Numbered from the stretch's first letter, positions 1 to 8,468 are shown. The stretch is DNA of 64,000 nucleotides from Clostridiales bacterium GWF2_38_85 (GCA_001797275.1 MGOY01000014.1:62001-126000), one strand, 5' to 3'. Numbers and translations: made by a program. The notes: a model not told the origin generated them from the letters alone.

Positions 1-744
1 ACAAAGGTATTTGCACTCGGTGGTAAAATCACACACACCGGACTTGTTGAAATTCCGATGGGAACTACACTCCGTGAAATCGTTGAAGAAATCGGCGGCG
101 GTGTTCCTAACGGCAAGAAGTTCAAAGCAGCTCAGACAGGCGGACCTTCAGGCGGATGTATTCCCGCATCACATATCGACACACCTATCGATTATGATAA
201 CCTTATTGCCATCGGCTCCATGATGGGCAGCGGCGGTCTTATCGTTATGGATGAAGATAACTGTATGGTTGACATCGCAAAATTCTTCCTTGAGTTCACT
301 GTTGATGAATCCTGCGGAAAATGTACACCCTGCCGTATCGGCACAAGAAGAATGCTTGAGCTTCTTACTAAGATAACAAACGGAAACGGTACTCTCGAAG
401 ATATCGACCATCTTGAAGAGCTTGCAAAGCATATCAAAGCAACCGCACTTTGCGGACTTGGTCAGACAGCTCCCAACCCTGTTCTTTCAACACTGAGATA
501 TTTCAGAGATGAATATATTGCACATGTTGTTGAAAAGAGATGTCCCGCAGGAGTTTGCAAGAACCTTGTTTCTTACGAAATAGTTGCAGACAAGTGCAAA
601 GGCTGTACAGCATGTAGGAGAGCTTGCCCGGTTGGTGCAATAAGCGGTGAAGTTAAACAGTCTCACATTATTGACAAAAATAAATGTATTAAGTGCGGAG
701 TTTGCGTAACCAAGTGCAAATTTGACGCAATAATCAGAAAATAA
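1..744 (+). CDS. hydB: NADH-linked [FeFe] hydrogenase subunit B (HydB/HndC, NuoF-like), 5'-truncated
   Basis: This is the C-terminal 247 residues of the flavin/NADH-binding subunit of a cytosolic, probably electron-bifurcating hydrogenase; the N-terminal FMN/NAD-binding part lies outside the window, and frame 1 is open from base 1. Visible are the NuoF-type iron-sulfur motif SCGKCTPCR (about nt 310-340) and a C-terminal two-cluster ferredoxin domain with [12 protein letters not shown] and [12 protein letters not shown], the extension that separates HydB/HndC from NuoF. hydA follows 151 nt downstream across a structured spacer, so the two are probably cotranscribed. In this family the subunit passes electrons between NAD(P)H and the HydA chain. 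The identification is firm; bifurcation with ferredoxin is inferred from the family. Confidence 0.93.
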   Translation, partial: TKVFALGGKITHTGLVEIPMGTTLREIVEEIGGGVPNGKKFKAAQTGGPSGGCIPASHIDTPIDYDNLIAIGSMMGSGGLIVMDEDNCMVDIAKFFLEFTVDESCGKCTPCRIGTRRMLELLTKITNGNGTLEDIDHLEELAKHIKATALCGLGQTAPNPVLSTLRYFRDEYIAHVVEKRCPAGVCKNLVSYEIVADKCKGCTACRRACPVGAISGEVKQSHIIDKNKCIKCGVCVTKCKFDAIIRK

Positions 745-753
745 GGAGTAGAA

Positions 754-836
754 AGTTTGAAAATAAATTTTCAAACTATGGGGTTCGTGCCTTTTCGCCC
801 TCCGAATAGTTTACTATTCGGTGTATTAAGGCGAAA
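754..836 (+). ncRNA. Structured hydB-hydA intergenic element (nested hairpins)
   Basis: Three inverted repeats occupy the hydB-hydA spacer. An AT-rich palindrome has arms at 754-763 and 768-777. A 7-bp outer stem TTTCGCC/GGCGAAA (793-799 with 830-836) encloses a perfect 8-bp hairpin CCGAATAG/CTATTCGG (802-809 with 814-821). No U-run follows, so it is not an ordinary terminator. It resembles in layout the pflB-pflA spacer near 36.25 kb, including a shared GTGCCTTT. It may act in mRNA processing, stability or attenuation; this is inference from sequence only. Confidence 0.5.
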
Positions 837-895
837 GTTTTACTTCATAAAACACAGCACAATTCCCAATCACTATGAAAGGAATAGTTATAACT

Positions 896-2632
896 ATGAA
901 TGTAAATGTAAAAATAAACGGTGTTAGCTACTCTGTACCGAGAAACGCAACAATTCTGGAAGCCTGCAAAGCTGCCTCTATCCATATACCTACATTATGC
1001 TATCTCAAAGGCTTGAGTGAAATCGGTGCCTGCCGCATGTGCCTTGTTGAAGTCAAGGGTGCGAGATCAATGGTTGCTTCCTGTGTTGCACCCGTTAACG
1101 AAGGTATGGAGATATTCACAAATACTCCTGCGATCAGAAGAGCAAGAAAGATGAACCTTGAGCTTATTCTTTCCGACCATGATAAGAACTGTCTTAACTG
1201 TGCAAGAAACCAGAGTTGCGAGCTTCAGAGATATTGCAGAGAATATGGTGTCGAAGACCAGAATTACTTCACAGGTAAGGTCAATGAATTCCGGAAGGAT
1301 AATTCTACATTGGCTATTGTCCGTGATAATAATAAATGTATACTTTGCCGCCGTTGCGTTGCAGCCTGTCAGGTTCAGCAGAAGGTTGGCGTAATCGGCG
1401 TTAACGATCGTGGCTTTGACACACATATTGGCTGCGCATTTGAAAAGAATCTTGGTGATTCACCCTGTATTCTTTGCGGTCAGTGCGTAGTTGTCTGCCC
1501 GACAGGTGCGCTTGTTGAAAAAGGACAAACCGACGATGTTCTTAATGCAGTTGCAGATAAAACAAAACATGCACTCGTCTGCACAGCTCCGTCAGTTAGA
1601 GCAACACTTGGCGAATGCTTCGGTATGGCTCCCGGCACTGATGTCGAAGGTAAGATGGTTGCGGCACTCAGAAGACTCGGCTTTGAAGGCGTATTCAATA
1701 TGAACCTAACAGCCGACCTTACAATTATGGAAGAAGCAACCGAGCTTATTGAGAGAATCCAGAATGGCGGAAAGCTTCCGTTGATTACATCCTGTTCACC
1801 CGGATGGATTAAGTATTGCGAACATTATTATCCCGAGTTTATCGAGAATCTTTCAAGCTGCAAATCTCCTCAACAGATGTTTGGCGCGCTTGCAAAGACA
1901 TATTATGCTCATAAAATGGGCTGGGATCCGGAAGATATCGTATTTGTATCGGTTATCCCTTGTACAGCAAAGAAATTCGAAGTTAAGCGTGAAGGTCAGT
2001 CAGCGGCCGGTGTTTACGACGTTGATTATGCGATCACAACGCGCGAGCTTGGCAAGATGATAAAGAGAAGCGGAATTGCATTCGACGAGCTTCCTGATGA
2101 AGAATTTGATAATCCGTTCAGTATCGGTTCAGGCGCAGGTGCGATATTTGGTGCAACCGGCGGTGTTATGGAAGCTGCTCTTCGTACAGCTGCTGAAGTT
2201 ATCCTTCAGAAACCCCTTGAGGTGCTTGATTTCACTGAGGTTCGCGGCATCGCAGGTATTAAGAAGGCAACTTATAAAATCGGTGATTTTGAGCTTAATG
2301 TTGCGGTTGCAAGCGGTACGGCTAATGCAGCTGAACTGCTCGATCTCGTAAAGAGCGGCAAAGAAACCTTCCACTTCATAGAGATCATGGCATGTCCGGG
2401 TGGATGTGTAAATGGTGGTGGTCAGCCGACACAGCCTTCATATGTGCTTAATAATATCAACCTTCGCGAAGTCAGAGCAAAGGTTCTCTATAATGCGGAC
2501 AAAGACCTTCCTTTAAGAAAGTCGCATGAAAATGCACAGGTTAAAGCAATTTACGATGAGTTCCTTGGCAAACCGGGCAGCCACAAGGCTCATGAAATTC
2601 TGCATACCTTCTATGTAAAAAGAGGGAAGTAA
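896..2632 (+). CDS. hydA: NADH-dependent [FeFe] hydrogenase catalytic subunit, group A (HydA/HndD)
   Basis: Catalyses reversible H2 formation at an H-cluster, working with HydB. Domains in order: 2Fe-2S ferredoxin (CYLKGLSEIGACRMC), His-Cys cluster (HDKNCLNCARNQSCELQRYC), two 4Fe-4S sites (CILCRRCVAAC and CILCGQCVVVCP), then the H-cluster domain with L1 TSCSPGW, L2 VIPCTAKKFE and L3 FIEIMACPGGCVNGGGQP. The TSCSPGW form is the one I associate with NAD(P)H-linked HydA rather than monomeric ferredoxin-only enzymes. The start at 896 is preferred over an in-frame ATG at 875 because GAAAGGA lies 877-883 at proper spacing. At 578 aa it is full length. A strong terminator follows. Confidence 0.95.
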   Translation: MNVNVKINGVSYSVPRNATILEACKAASIHIPTLCYLKGLSEIGACRMCLVEVKGARSMVASCVAPVNEGMEIFTNTPAIRRARKMNLELILSDHDKNCLNCARNQSCELQRYCREYGVEDQNYFTGKVNEFRKDNSTLAIVRDNNKCILCRRCVAACQVQQKVGVIGVNDRGFDTHIGCAFEKNLGDSPCILCGQCVVVCPTGALVEKGQTDDVLNAVADKTKHALVCTAPSVRATLGECFGMAPGTDVEGKMVAALRRLGFEGVFNMNLTADLTIMEEATELIERIQNGGKLPLITSCSPGWIKYCEHYYPEFIENLSSCKSPQQMFGALAKTYYAHKMGWDPEDIVFVSVIPCTAKKFEVKREGQSAAGVYDVDYAITTRELGKMIKRSGIAFDELPDEEFDNPFSIGSGAGAIFGATGGVMEAALRTAAEVILQKPLEVLDFTEVRGIAGIKKATYKIGDFELNVAVASGTANAAELLDLVKSGKETFHFIEIMACPGGCVNGGGQPTQPSYVLNNINLREVRAKVLYNADKDLPLRKSHENAQVKAIYDEFLGKPGSHKAHEILHTFYVKRGK

Positions 2633-2649
2633 GAAGTATTATCTAAAAA

Positions 2650-2690
2650 TTTTATACGGTCGGGGTACACCCCGACCGTATAAAAGCAAA
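2650..2690 (+). terminator. Rho-independent terminator after hydA
   Basis: A perfect 17-bp inverted repeat (2650-2666 with 2669-2685) with a GC-rich centre (GGTCGGGGT/ACCCCGACC) flanked by A/T runs. Because it is nearly symmetrical it could stop transcription from either side. Confidence 0.85.
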
Positions 2691-2732
2691 GTTAAAATAA
2701 CACAAAAAATCTTACTAATACTGAAAAAGTGC

Positions 2733-2761
2733 TTGACAAACAGTGTATTGTATGATAAAAT
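2733..2761 (+). promoter_or_regulatory. Sigma-A-type promoter of tRNA-Lys
   Basis: TTGACA at 2733-2738, 17-nt spacer, TAAAAT at 2756-2761, about 38 nt before the tRNA 5' end. Confidence 0.7.
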
Positions 2762-2798
2762 TCTAAAGTCGCTTACGAAAGCAATAAACTGAATATCT

Positions 2799-2874
2799 GC
2801 ACCTTTAGCTCAGCTGGTAGAGCAACTGACTCTTAATCAGTGGGTCCGGGGTTCGAGTCCCCGAAGGTGCACCA
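2799..2874 (+). tRNA. tRNA-Lys (anticodon CTT)
   Basis: A 76-nt cloverleaf with acceptor stem GCACCTT/AAGGTGC, discriminator A and encoded CCA. The D-loop reads AGCTCAGCTGGTAGAGC, the anticodon stem is ACTGA/TCAGT with loop CTCTTAA (anticodon CTT, codon AAG), and the T arm reads GGGTTCGAGTCCC. No other tRNA lies beside it. Confidence 0.96.
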
Positions 2875-3025
2875 AATATGTGGCAAGCCGTAATGTACCA
2901 TGAACACTGAACAATGAACAATTAACAATATATGATGGAAGCAAAAAAGCAAAGCCACATACTTGTACTGTTCAATGTTCAGTGTTCATTTTTCATTGTT
3001 AAATGTAAAATATGGGAGAATATAA
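2875..3025. repeat. Inverted repeat between tRNA-Lys and the four-helix-bundle pseudogene
   Basis: Arms at 2901-2929 and 2969-3002 are built from TGAACACTGAACAATGAACA and its near-perfect complement. The repeated TGAACA/TTAACA units can form a long imperfect hairpin. Such a palindrome next to a four-helix-bundle (23S IVS-type) ORF recalls the inverted repeats that bound intervening sequences in 23S rRNA genes of some bacteria, but no rRNA is present here. Confidence 0.6.
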
Positions 3026-3388
3026 ATGTATAAGGAAAGTATTTTAAGCGAAAAATCTTTGTATTTTGCAGCAAGCACAGTGAAGTTTTGTATTAAAGTT
3101 AATAAGGAAACTAACGAGAATATTATAACTAAACAATTGATACGCTTGTCAACAAGCATTGGAGCAAATATATGTGAAGTTAATTATGGTATTAGTAAAT
3201 CTGATTTTATATCAAAAATGCAAATTGCGATGAAGTAAGCTGTTGAAAGCGAATATTGGATGAAATTGTTATATAAGGCAGAATATGTTGCAGAAAATGA
3301 TGTAATTTATTTAATAAATGGTTGTAAAGAGATACAACAAATTTTAGTTTCTACATTAAAAACTGCAAAACAAAATAAAGAATTATAA
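3026..3388 (+). pseudogene. Four-helix bundle protein (23S rRNA IVS-type) broken by an in-frame stop
   Basis: The frame encodes 70 residues, meets TAA at 3236-3238, then stays open in the same frame to 3388. Together the two parts make a 120-residue product of normal length for the S23/IVS four-helix bundle family. Family-like features are LRLSTSIGANICE-type text before the stop (RLSTSIGANICEVNYGISKSDF) and AVESEYWMKLLYKAEYV after it. The stop sits where this family usually has Glu (MKEAxxE), so a single GAA-to-TAA change would explain it. The function of the family is unknown. A real nonsense mutation is most likely; a sequencing error cannot be excluded. Confidence 0.75.
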
Positions 3389-3459
3389 ACCAGTTGTAGT
3401 TATATAAACACAACAGGTTTTCTTTATAATAGAATTTCTTAACCTTTTTCTTATTCGAC

Positions 3460-3487
3460 TTGACATTCTAGTTTTATATTTTATAAT
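3460..3487 (+). promoter_or_regulatory. Promoter of the Gfo/Idh/MocA gene
   Basis: TTGACA at 3460-3465, 16-nt spacer, TATAAT at 3482-3487; the gene starts 33 nt downstream with AAAGGA as its ribosome binding site. Confidence 0.7.
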
Positions 3488-3520
3488 GGAAGCATAAGAA
3501 GTTTTGAAAGGATCAGGTAT

Positions 3521-4564
3521 ATGAAAAATATTGTTGTAGTGGGATTCGGTGGCATGGGTTCGTGGCATGTCGAATATATCCTTAAAAGCGATGTAGTTAA
3601 GCTCCTCGGTATTTATGATATAAAGGAATCCAGATCTGAAGCAGCAAGAACCAGAGGAATTTATGCGTTCTCATCGCTTGATGAGGTTCTTGCTGATGCA
3701 AGAGTTGATATTGTTCTGATTGCAACACCAAACGATGTCCATAAGGAGATTGCGGTTAAAGCACTTAACGCAGGGAAAAATGTTATATCGGAAAAACCGG
3801 TTACATTATCGAGCAGTAATCTTCAGGAGATGATCGATGCTTCTGTAAAGTCAGGCAAGCTGTTCACAGTACATCAGAACAGACGCTGGGACTGCGATTA
3901 TCTTGCTGTAAAGCAGATTTATGAAAGCGGAATTCTTGGTTATGTATTTAATATAGAATCACGTGTACATGGCTCAAGGGGCATCCCAGGCGACTGGAGA
4001 GGCAAGAAGGAACAAGGCGGCGGTATGATGCTTGACTGGGGTGTTCATATAATCGACCAGATTCTGATGATGGTCAAGGGTAAAATAACCCGGCTTTATG
4101 CGCATTTTGACCATATTACGAATTATGAGGTCGACGATGGCTTCAAGCTTGAACTTATCTTTGATAACAGTTTGCGTGTTTTTCTTGAAGTCGGAACCAG
4201 CAATTTCGTATCGCTTCCGAGATGGTATATGCAGGGCGAAAATGGTACGACAGTTCTGAACGACTTTGCCTGCGAAGGCAGAACGGTTTGTGTCGAGAAC
4301 TGGGATGAGAAGGATGTTATCCCCGTCAAAACAGCAGCCGGTCTTACAAAAACAATGGCACCTCGTAAAGACGACGCAATAGTAACTCACAGCATTCCTC
4401 AGATAGAATCCGATGTTCACGATTTTTACCGTAATGTTGTTAAGGCTGTAGACGGTATCCAACCTCAGCTTATAACCCATCAACAGTTGATGCGTGTTAT
4501 GAAGGTCATGGAAGCAGCATTCAAATCTGACGAACTTGGTCAGACATTGACAGTCGAATTATAA
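3521..4564 (+). CDS. Gfo/Idh/MocA family NAD(P)-dependent oxidoreductase
   Basis: A cytosolic sugar or cyclitol dehydrogenase-type protein of 347 aa, normal for the family. The N-terminal Rossmann motif is VVGFGGMGSWH (residues 4-14). The EKPV motif with its catalytic-region Lys is near residue 93 (ISEKPVTLS), followed by HQNRRWD and the C-terminal GGGMMLDWGVHIIDQ motif with the conserved Asp and His. The substrate cannot be read from the sequence. It is monocistronic: it has its own promoter and is followed by a family A repeat and a bidirectional terminator shared with the convergent AbrB gene. Confidence 0.9.
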   Translation: MKNIVVVGFGGMGSWHVEYILKSDVVKLLGIYDIKESRSEAARTRGIYAFSSLDEVLADARVDIVLIATPNDVHKEIAVKALNAGKNVISEKPVTLSSSNLQEMIDASVKSGKLFTVHQNRRWDCDYLAVKQIYESGILGYVFNIESRVHGSRGIPGDWRGKKEQGGGMMLDWGVHIIDQILMMVKGKITRLYAHFDHITNYEVDDGFKLELIFDNSLRVFLEVGTSNFVSLPRWYMQGENGTTVLNDFACEGRTVCVENWDEKDVIPVKTAAGLTKTMAPRKDDAIVTHSIPQIESDVHDFYRNVVKAVDGIQPQLITHQQLMRVMKVMEAAFKSDELGQTLTVEL

Positions 4565-4567
4565 ATA

Positions 4568-4672
4568 TATATTAAACTAACAAATGAATTGTGATTTTAT
4601 TAATTTAAAAAAAGCCAAAAAGCATAGGCTTTTTTCAAATTGCCAAAGTAATTCATTTATTAGTTTTATATA
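4568..4672. repeat. Family A inverted-repeat element, copy A1
   Basis: About 105 bp with termini TATTAAACTAACAAATGAATT and the complementary AATTCATTTATTAGTTTTATA. An inner hairpin AAAAAAGCC...GGCTTTTTT lies in the centre. It sits between convergent genes, just before a terminator. Confidence 0.8.
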
Positions 4673-4676
4673 GAAC

Positions 4677-4707
4677 AAAAATCGGGAAGCAATGCTTCCC
4701 GATTTTT
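4677..4707. terminator. Bidirectional terminator between the oxidoreductase and abrB genes
   Basis: AAAAATCGGGAAGC (4677-4690), loop AAT, GCTTCCCGATTTTT (4694-4707): a perfect 14-bp palindrome with A- and T-tracts usable on both strands. Confidence 0.9.
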
Positions 4708-4738
4708 GTGTGTAAACTGATTTTTTTGAGATTTTGGA

Positions 4739-4996
4739 TTAAAGGCTGCTTCCGTTGTTTGATTGAATAGCTGCTAAGCATTCGTCGCAAACTAACTTGC
4801 CTTTAAACATAATAACTTTTTCCGTGCTGCCGCAGAAAATGCAAGACGGATTGAATTTTCTGATGACGATTTTATCACCATCAGCGAAAATTTCGACAGG
4901 ATCTTTTTCGTTGATACCCAAGGTTTTTCTGAGTTCCATTGGAATAACAACTCTCCCAAGCTCGTCGATTTTTCTTACAATGCCAAGTAATTTCAT
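4739..4996 (-). CDS. AbrB/MazE/SpoVT-family transcriptional regulator with C-terminal zinc ribbon
   Basis: An 85-residue DNA-binding protein. The N-terminal swapped-hairpin AbrB domain reads GIVRKIDELGRVVIPMELRKTLGI, followed by DKIVIRK. A CxxC...CxxC zinc-ribbon-like tail (CIFCG at about residue 54 and CDECL at about 74) follows; this short two-part architecture is common in Clostridia, where relatives act as transition-state or sporulation regulators. The start at 4996 is chosen because AAAGGAG lies 9 nt upstream; an upstream in-frame start at 5038 adds residues outside the domain. Targets are unknown. Confidence 0.9.
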   Translation of the reverse strand: MKLLGIVRKIDELGRVVIPMELRKTLGINEKDPVEIFADGDKIVIRKFNPSCIFCGSTEKVIMFKGKLVCDECLAAIQSNNGSSL

Positions 4997-5154
4997 AACA
5001 TTTGCTCCTTTCCATAGGTTACAATTATAAAATAGCACAAATTATACCAAAAGTCAACACCTTGCATCATTAATTTACAATTTAGTCATAGATCAAATGA
5101 TGATAGATTGTCAATGACAAAATTAATAACAAAGTATCGCTAACAAACATATAA

Positions 5155-5958
5155 TCAGACTAAATTTATCAAATCATTGATGCCTTCTAAAACAATATCC
5201 CCTCTGTTCTCTTCGGTAACATCTTCTTCTTTTGTTTCGCCTGTAAGTACGAGGATTGATAAAATTCCATTGTTCTTTCCAAGAGCGATATCAGTGTAGA
5301 GTCTGTCACCAACCATAGCCATCTCATCGAATGAGAAATTACAAAGCCTTGCCATCATATCCGCGCTTTCCTTATGGGGTTTACCGAAATATCTCGGAGT
5401 TTTGCCTGTTGATGCGGTTATTAATGAACAAATAGCACCGCTGTCGGGAATAAATCCGGTTTCGGTAGGGCAGTTGAAGTCAGGATGTGTTGAATAGAAT
5501 AATGCTCCATTACGAATAAGAGTACATGCTTTTTCAAGTTTATCATATGTGAGTGTGGTATCAAAGCTTGAAATAACAATATCGCCCTGATTTCCATCGG
5601 TAAGATTAATACCTGCCTCAATGAAACTTTTTTCAAGGGCGGGAGTACCGACAAGGTATACGCTTTGTCCGGGGTGATTGGATTTTATGAAATCAATAGT
5701 AACATCACCGCTTGTAACAATATCTGACAATTCGACTTCATAACCCAAACGTTTCAACTTATCGAGGTAGATCGACTTGGATTTTGATGCGTTATTAGTA
5801 AAATAAAGAATTTTTCGTCTGTTTTTTTTAATTTTGCTGATGAATTCTCTTGAGCCGGATAATACCTTATCGCCAAGATAAATTGTACCATCCATGTCAA
5901 GTATAAATACGCGGATATCTTTGAGTTTCGCCAGTGTGTCTGCTGAGTTTGAAACCAT
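5155..5958 (-). CDS. HAD-IIA family phosphatase (NagD / p-nitrophenylphosphatase-like)
   Basis: A cytosolic phosphohydrolase of about 267 aa. HAD motifs: I FILDMDGTIYLG with the nucleophile and acid Asp pair, II YFTNNASKS, III Lys in FGKPHKESADM, IV MVGDRLYTDIALGKNNGI. The C2-type cap between motifs II and III defines subclass IIA. The start at 5958 follows AGAGG; an upstream in-frame ATG at 6030 would add 24 residues that do not look like the family. It stands alone on the minus strand. The physiological substrate (sugar phosphate or nucleotide) is not determinable. Confidence 0.9.
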   Translation of the reverse strand: MVSNSADTLAKLKDIRVFILDMDGTIYLGDKVLSGSREFISKIKKNRRKILYFTNNASKSKSIYLDKLKRLGYEVELSDIVTSGDVTIDFIKSNHPGQSVYLVGTPALEKSFIEAGINLTDGNQGDIVISSFDTTLTYDKLEKACTLIRNGALFYSTHPDFNCPTETGFIPDSGAICSLITASTGKTPRYFGKPHKESADMMARLCNFSFDEMAMVGDRLYTDIALGKNNGILSILVLTGETKEEDVTEENRGDIVLEGINDLINLV

Positions 5959-6583
5959 GAATTTTAACCTCTGTGAAATTTTAATAATCCTTAAATAAAA
6001 TATAATTTTATTACATTTATATTTTATCATATGTCGAAATAAATTGCAAGGAGTTTTTATAAAAAAGAACCATTATGTATATAAATGTTAGGTTGAACAA
6101 AAAATAAAGGCAGTAATTATGCAATATGTATAAAATTCTGACCAATACATAAAACGTTGAACAAAACTATGTTCAGATTTCGCATTTACAAATTTTATTA
6201 TACTGACAAACGAGTCTTGATGAGGGAATCTTGTTTTTGTTATACATATAAAACTATAAATGAATTACCTCAGCAATTTGAAAATTGCCTATGCTCTTTA
6301 GCTTTTTTCAAATTAATAAAATCACAATTCATTTGTTAATTTAATATAGTATACTATAAATACATTTTATACAGCTATTGTAAAAAATGTGTGATAGAAT
6401 GATGACACCTTTGGATAATCTATTGCTTATTTTTTTCTTATATGGTAATATATAAGCAACTTGAAAAAGAAGAATTAAAATTCTTATGATAATTTCGTGA
6501 AAAGCTCTTCCAAACATTAAGAAGGAGAATTTTTCGTATAAAATTAAAGTGTTGTTTATTATATACGAAAAACATATATTAAA
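5959..6583. other. Intergenic stretch with a repeat A copy and an inverted repeat
   Basis: No credible gene. It holds repeat copy A2 (6247-6350), AT-rich sequence, and a 10-bp inverted repeat TTTTCGTATA/TATACGAAAA (6531-6540 with 6562-6571) directly before the M55 gene. That repeat could be an operator or leader hairpin. An orphan GAAGGAG at 6521-6527 has no start codon at useful spacing. Confidence 0.6.
6247..6350. repeat. Family A inverted-repeat element, copy A2
   Basis: About 104 bp; left end ATAAAACTATAAATGAATT, right end AATTCATTTGTTAATTTAATATA, with an interior containing GCAATTTG and TTTTTTCAAATTAATAAAATCAC. It is in the opposite orientation to copy A1. Confidence 0.8.
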
Positions 6584-7393
6584 ATGAAGGGTATAGAAGG
6601 TAAAAAGTTTTACATCAGTGTGGATCTTGAAGGTGTCGCCTGCGTCGTCGGCTTTCCCGGGCAGGGACTCGGCACTGAAAGACAACTAACCTTTGCCGCA
6701 CAACAGGGAGTACGTGAAGCAAATGCGGTTGCGGCTGCATTATTTGATTGCGGAGCTTCAGAGGTCTGGATATGGGACTGCCATGGAAGCGGTGTAAACC
6801 TCGATTATACACAACTCGACAAACGTTGCAGAATTGTTCTCGGCAGTGGATGCGGTACCCGTTTTCCTTTGATAGACGAAACCTTCGGTGGTATTATTAT
6901 GATCGGTTATCATGCTTACGATTCAATAAAATCAACGCTTTCTCATGTGTACTCCTCAACTATATTTCAATACATGAAAATTAACGGAAAAAATGTTGGT
7001 GAAATTGATATAGACTCAGCATTTGCCGGTAAGCATGGTGTCCCCTTGATGCTCGTTGTAGGCGATGATGCATTATCAGCACAAGCTAAGGTAAATTTTC
7101 CGGATGCAGTTTCGGTTGAGACAAAGAAATCGCTTGGCTGGAATACAGCAATAAGCAAGCACCCTATTGCACTAACAGAAGAAATCTATGATGCGACAAT
7201 TACTGCCTGTGAAAATATTGCAGCGATGAAATATTTTACGATCCCCGAGCCGTTTATTCTGGAAATAAGATATAAAAGAATAGAAAATGCTCAAAATTGC
7301 GGATATCATGATATTAATGGGAAATCTTTTGAGATTGTTGATGAATACACACGAAAAGGAACCTTAGAAACTATTGAAAGAATGTTTTGGTGA
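6584..7393 (+). CDS. M55 family D-aminopeptidase (DppA-like)
   Basis: A zinc peptidase of 269 aa, the usual length for DppA, which releases D-amino acids from short peptides. Expected metal ligands are visible: the SVDLEG Asp/Glu pair at residues 12-17, His in WDCHGSG, His in MIGYHAYDS, and Glu in VGEIDIDSAFAGKHGVP. Many DppA proteins sit in peptide-permease operons, but here the only downstream partner is a zinc-ribbon membrane protein whose start follows after 16 nt. No Shine-Dalgarno is seen before the ATG at 6584 and an in-frame stop lies just upstream, so translation initiation may be weak. Confidence 0.88.
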   Translation: MKGIEGKKFYISVDLEGVACVVGFPGQGLGTERQLTFAAQQGVREANAVAAALFDCGASEVWIWDCHGSGVNLDYTQLDKRCRIVLGSGCGTRFPLIDETFGGIIMIGYHAYDSIKSTLSHVYSSTIFQYMKINGKNVGEIDIDSAFAGKHGVPLMLVVGDDALSAQAKVNFPDAVSVETKKSLGWNTAISKHPIALTEEIYDATITACENIAAMKYFTIPEPFILEIRYKRIENAQNCGYHDINGKSFEIVDEYTRKGTLETIERMFW

Positions 7394-7409
7394 AAGGAAC
7401 TTGCTATAT

Positions 7410-8417
7410 ATGACTGATGCATGGTTGACTCCCGGGCAAAAAAGAAGACAGGAAAAGCAAAAAATATATATGCCGCTTCAAACGTTGAATTTTGATTTCA
7501 TTTACCCGAACAGCCCGGTCGAGTTTGTCGACGGTTATATTTGCTATGAAACAGAATCCTATCGTTATTATGCTGTTTTGAAGCTTCAGAATGTAGGACA
7601 GAAAAAAATAAAGAGTGTTGAAATCAAATTTTTATGTTACCAATATGCTAATATACCTTATGAAAAAATCAGTTTCGTTTATTCCTTTGATAAAAAGACA
7701 TTAGGAAAAATAATAGAGAAAGACAAAGAAAACGAAAAGAAATTATTTCTTCACAAAGAAAAACCGCGTCCATTTATAGAACACGGCGACATTTTCGGAG
7801 ATGAAGTATATATCGAACTTCCGGACAGCTATTTTAAACGAATCGAGCTTGAGTTGATAACTGTAAGCTTTGAGGACGGAGAAAAAATTAAATTCGAGAG
7901 TTTACAATCTTACCGAGGCAAGAAATTTTCTCAGATGAATGATAAAAAAAAGTACGCCTACGAACGTGTTAATATTTACAGAGCTATCGAAGAAGAGTTT
8001 CCTATAAAGAATTTGCCGATAGCATTTGAAAACGCATGGTTATGCTGTTGCGGTCAGAAAAATATCATAAGTGATACAAGCTGCAGCCGCTGTCATCGCA
8101 GCCTTGATTGGCAGCTGTCAAATATTAATGAGGATTTTTTTGACAATGTTATCAAGCAGGAAAATGATGATCCGGGCAGCTTCCCGAATTACAAGAATTT
8201 TCTCAAAGCTTCCTTCAAGAGCGGAATGAATAACTATATTAATGAAATCGAGCTTGAAAAAAAACGCAAAATGGCAGAACAGGCAGAAGCTAATCTGAAG
8301 ATACAGATGGAATTGAAAGAAAAGAAATTACACCAGCTTTTACCGCGTATTGCTCTTTATTTTGCAGCTGTTTGGATTCTTATTATGATTCTAACCTTTA
8401 TCGTAAATACAAGATAG
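7410..8417 (+). CDS. Uncharacterised protein with zinc ribbon, coiled coil and C-terminal membrane anchor
   Basis: A 335-residue protein I do not recognise. The first ~190 residues look like a beta-rich domain (NSPVEFVDGYICYETESYRYYAVLKLQNVGQK). A four-Cys knuckle CCCGQKN...CSRCHRS follows near residue 216, then a Lys/Glu/Ala-rich helix likely to form a coiled coil (about 275-312). One transmembrane helix close to the C-terminus (IALYFAAVWILIMILTFIV) would leave the body in the cytoplasm. The start at 7410 is set by GAAAGGAA upstream. It probably shares a transcript with the M55 peptidase and ends at a strong terminator. Confidence 0.75.
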   Translation: MTDAWLTPGQKRRQEKQKIYMPLQTLNFDFIYPNSPVEFVDGYICYETESYRYYAVLKLQNVGQKKIKSVEIKFLCYQYANIPYEKISFVYSFDKKTLGKIIEKDKENEKKLFLHKEKPRPFIEHGDIFGDEVYIELPDSYFKRIELELITVSFEDGEKIKFESLQSYRGKKFSQMNDKKKYAYERVNIYRAIEEEFPIKNLPIAFENAWLCCCGQKNIISDTSCSRCHRSLDWQLSNINEDFFDNVIKQENDDPGSFPNYKNFLKASFKSGMNNYINEIELEKKRKMAEQAEANLKIQMELKEKKLHQLLPRIALYFAAVWILIMILTFIVNTR

Positions 8418-8433
8418 TATATTCGAAAAACAT

Positions 8434-8468
8434 ACAGCAGTGATGTAGAACGCATCACTGCTGTTTTA
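8434..8468 (+). terminator. Rho-independent terminator
   Basis: ACAGCAGTGATG (8434-8445) pairs with CATCACTGCTGT (8453-8464), followed by TTTATT. Confidence 0.85.

Noticed and set aside
487-774. Minus-strand ORF of 95 aa opposite hydB
   Set aside because: Shadow of the hydB reading frame with no ribosome binding site or recognisable domain; the same applies to long antisense frames over hydA, pflB, clpC and csp genes.
1785-1815. TSCSPGW in HydA seen as loss of an H-cluster cysteine
   Set aside because: This form is, as far as I know, common in NAD(P)H-linked group A enzymes, so it is not evidence of inactivity.
6341-6685. Minus-strand 114-aa ORF before the M55 gene
   Set aside because: Runs through a repeat A end and the M55 5' region with no family resemblance or start signal.
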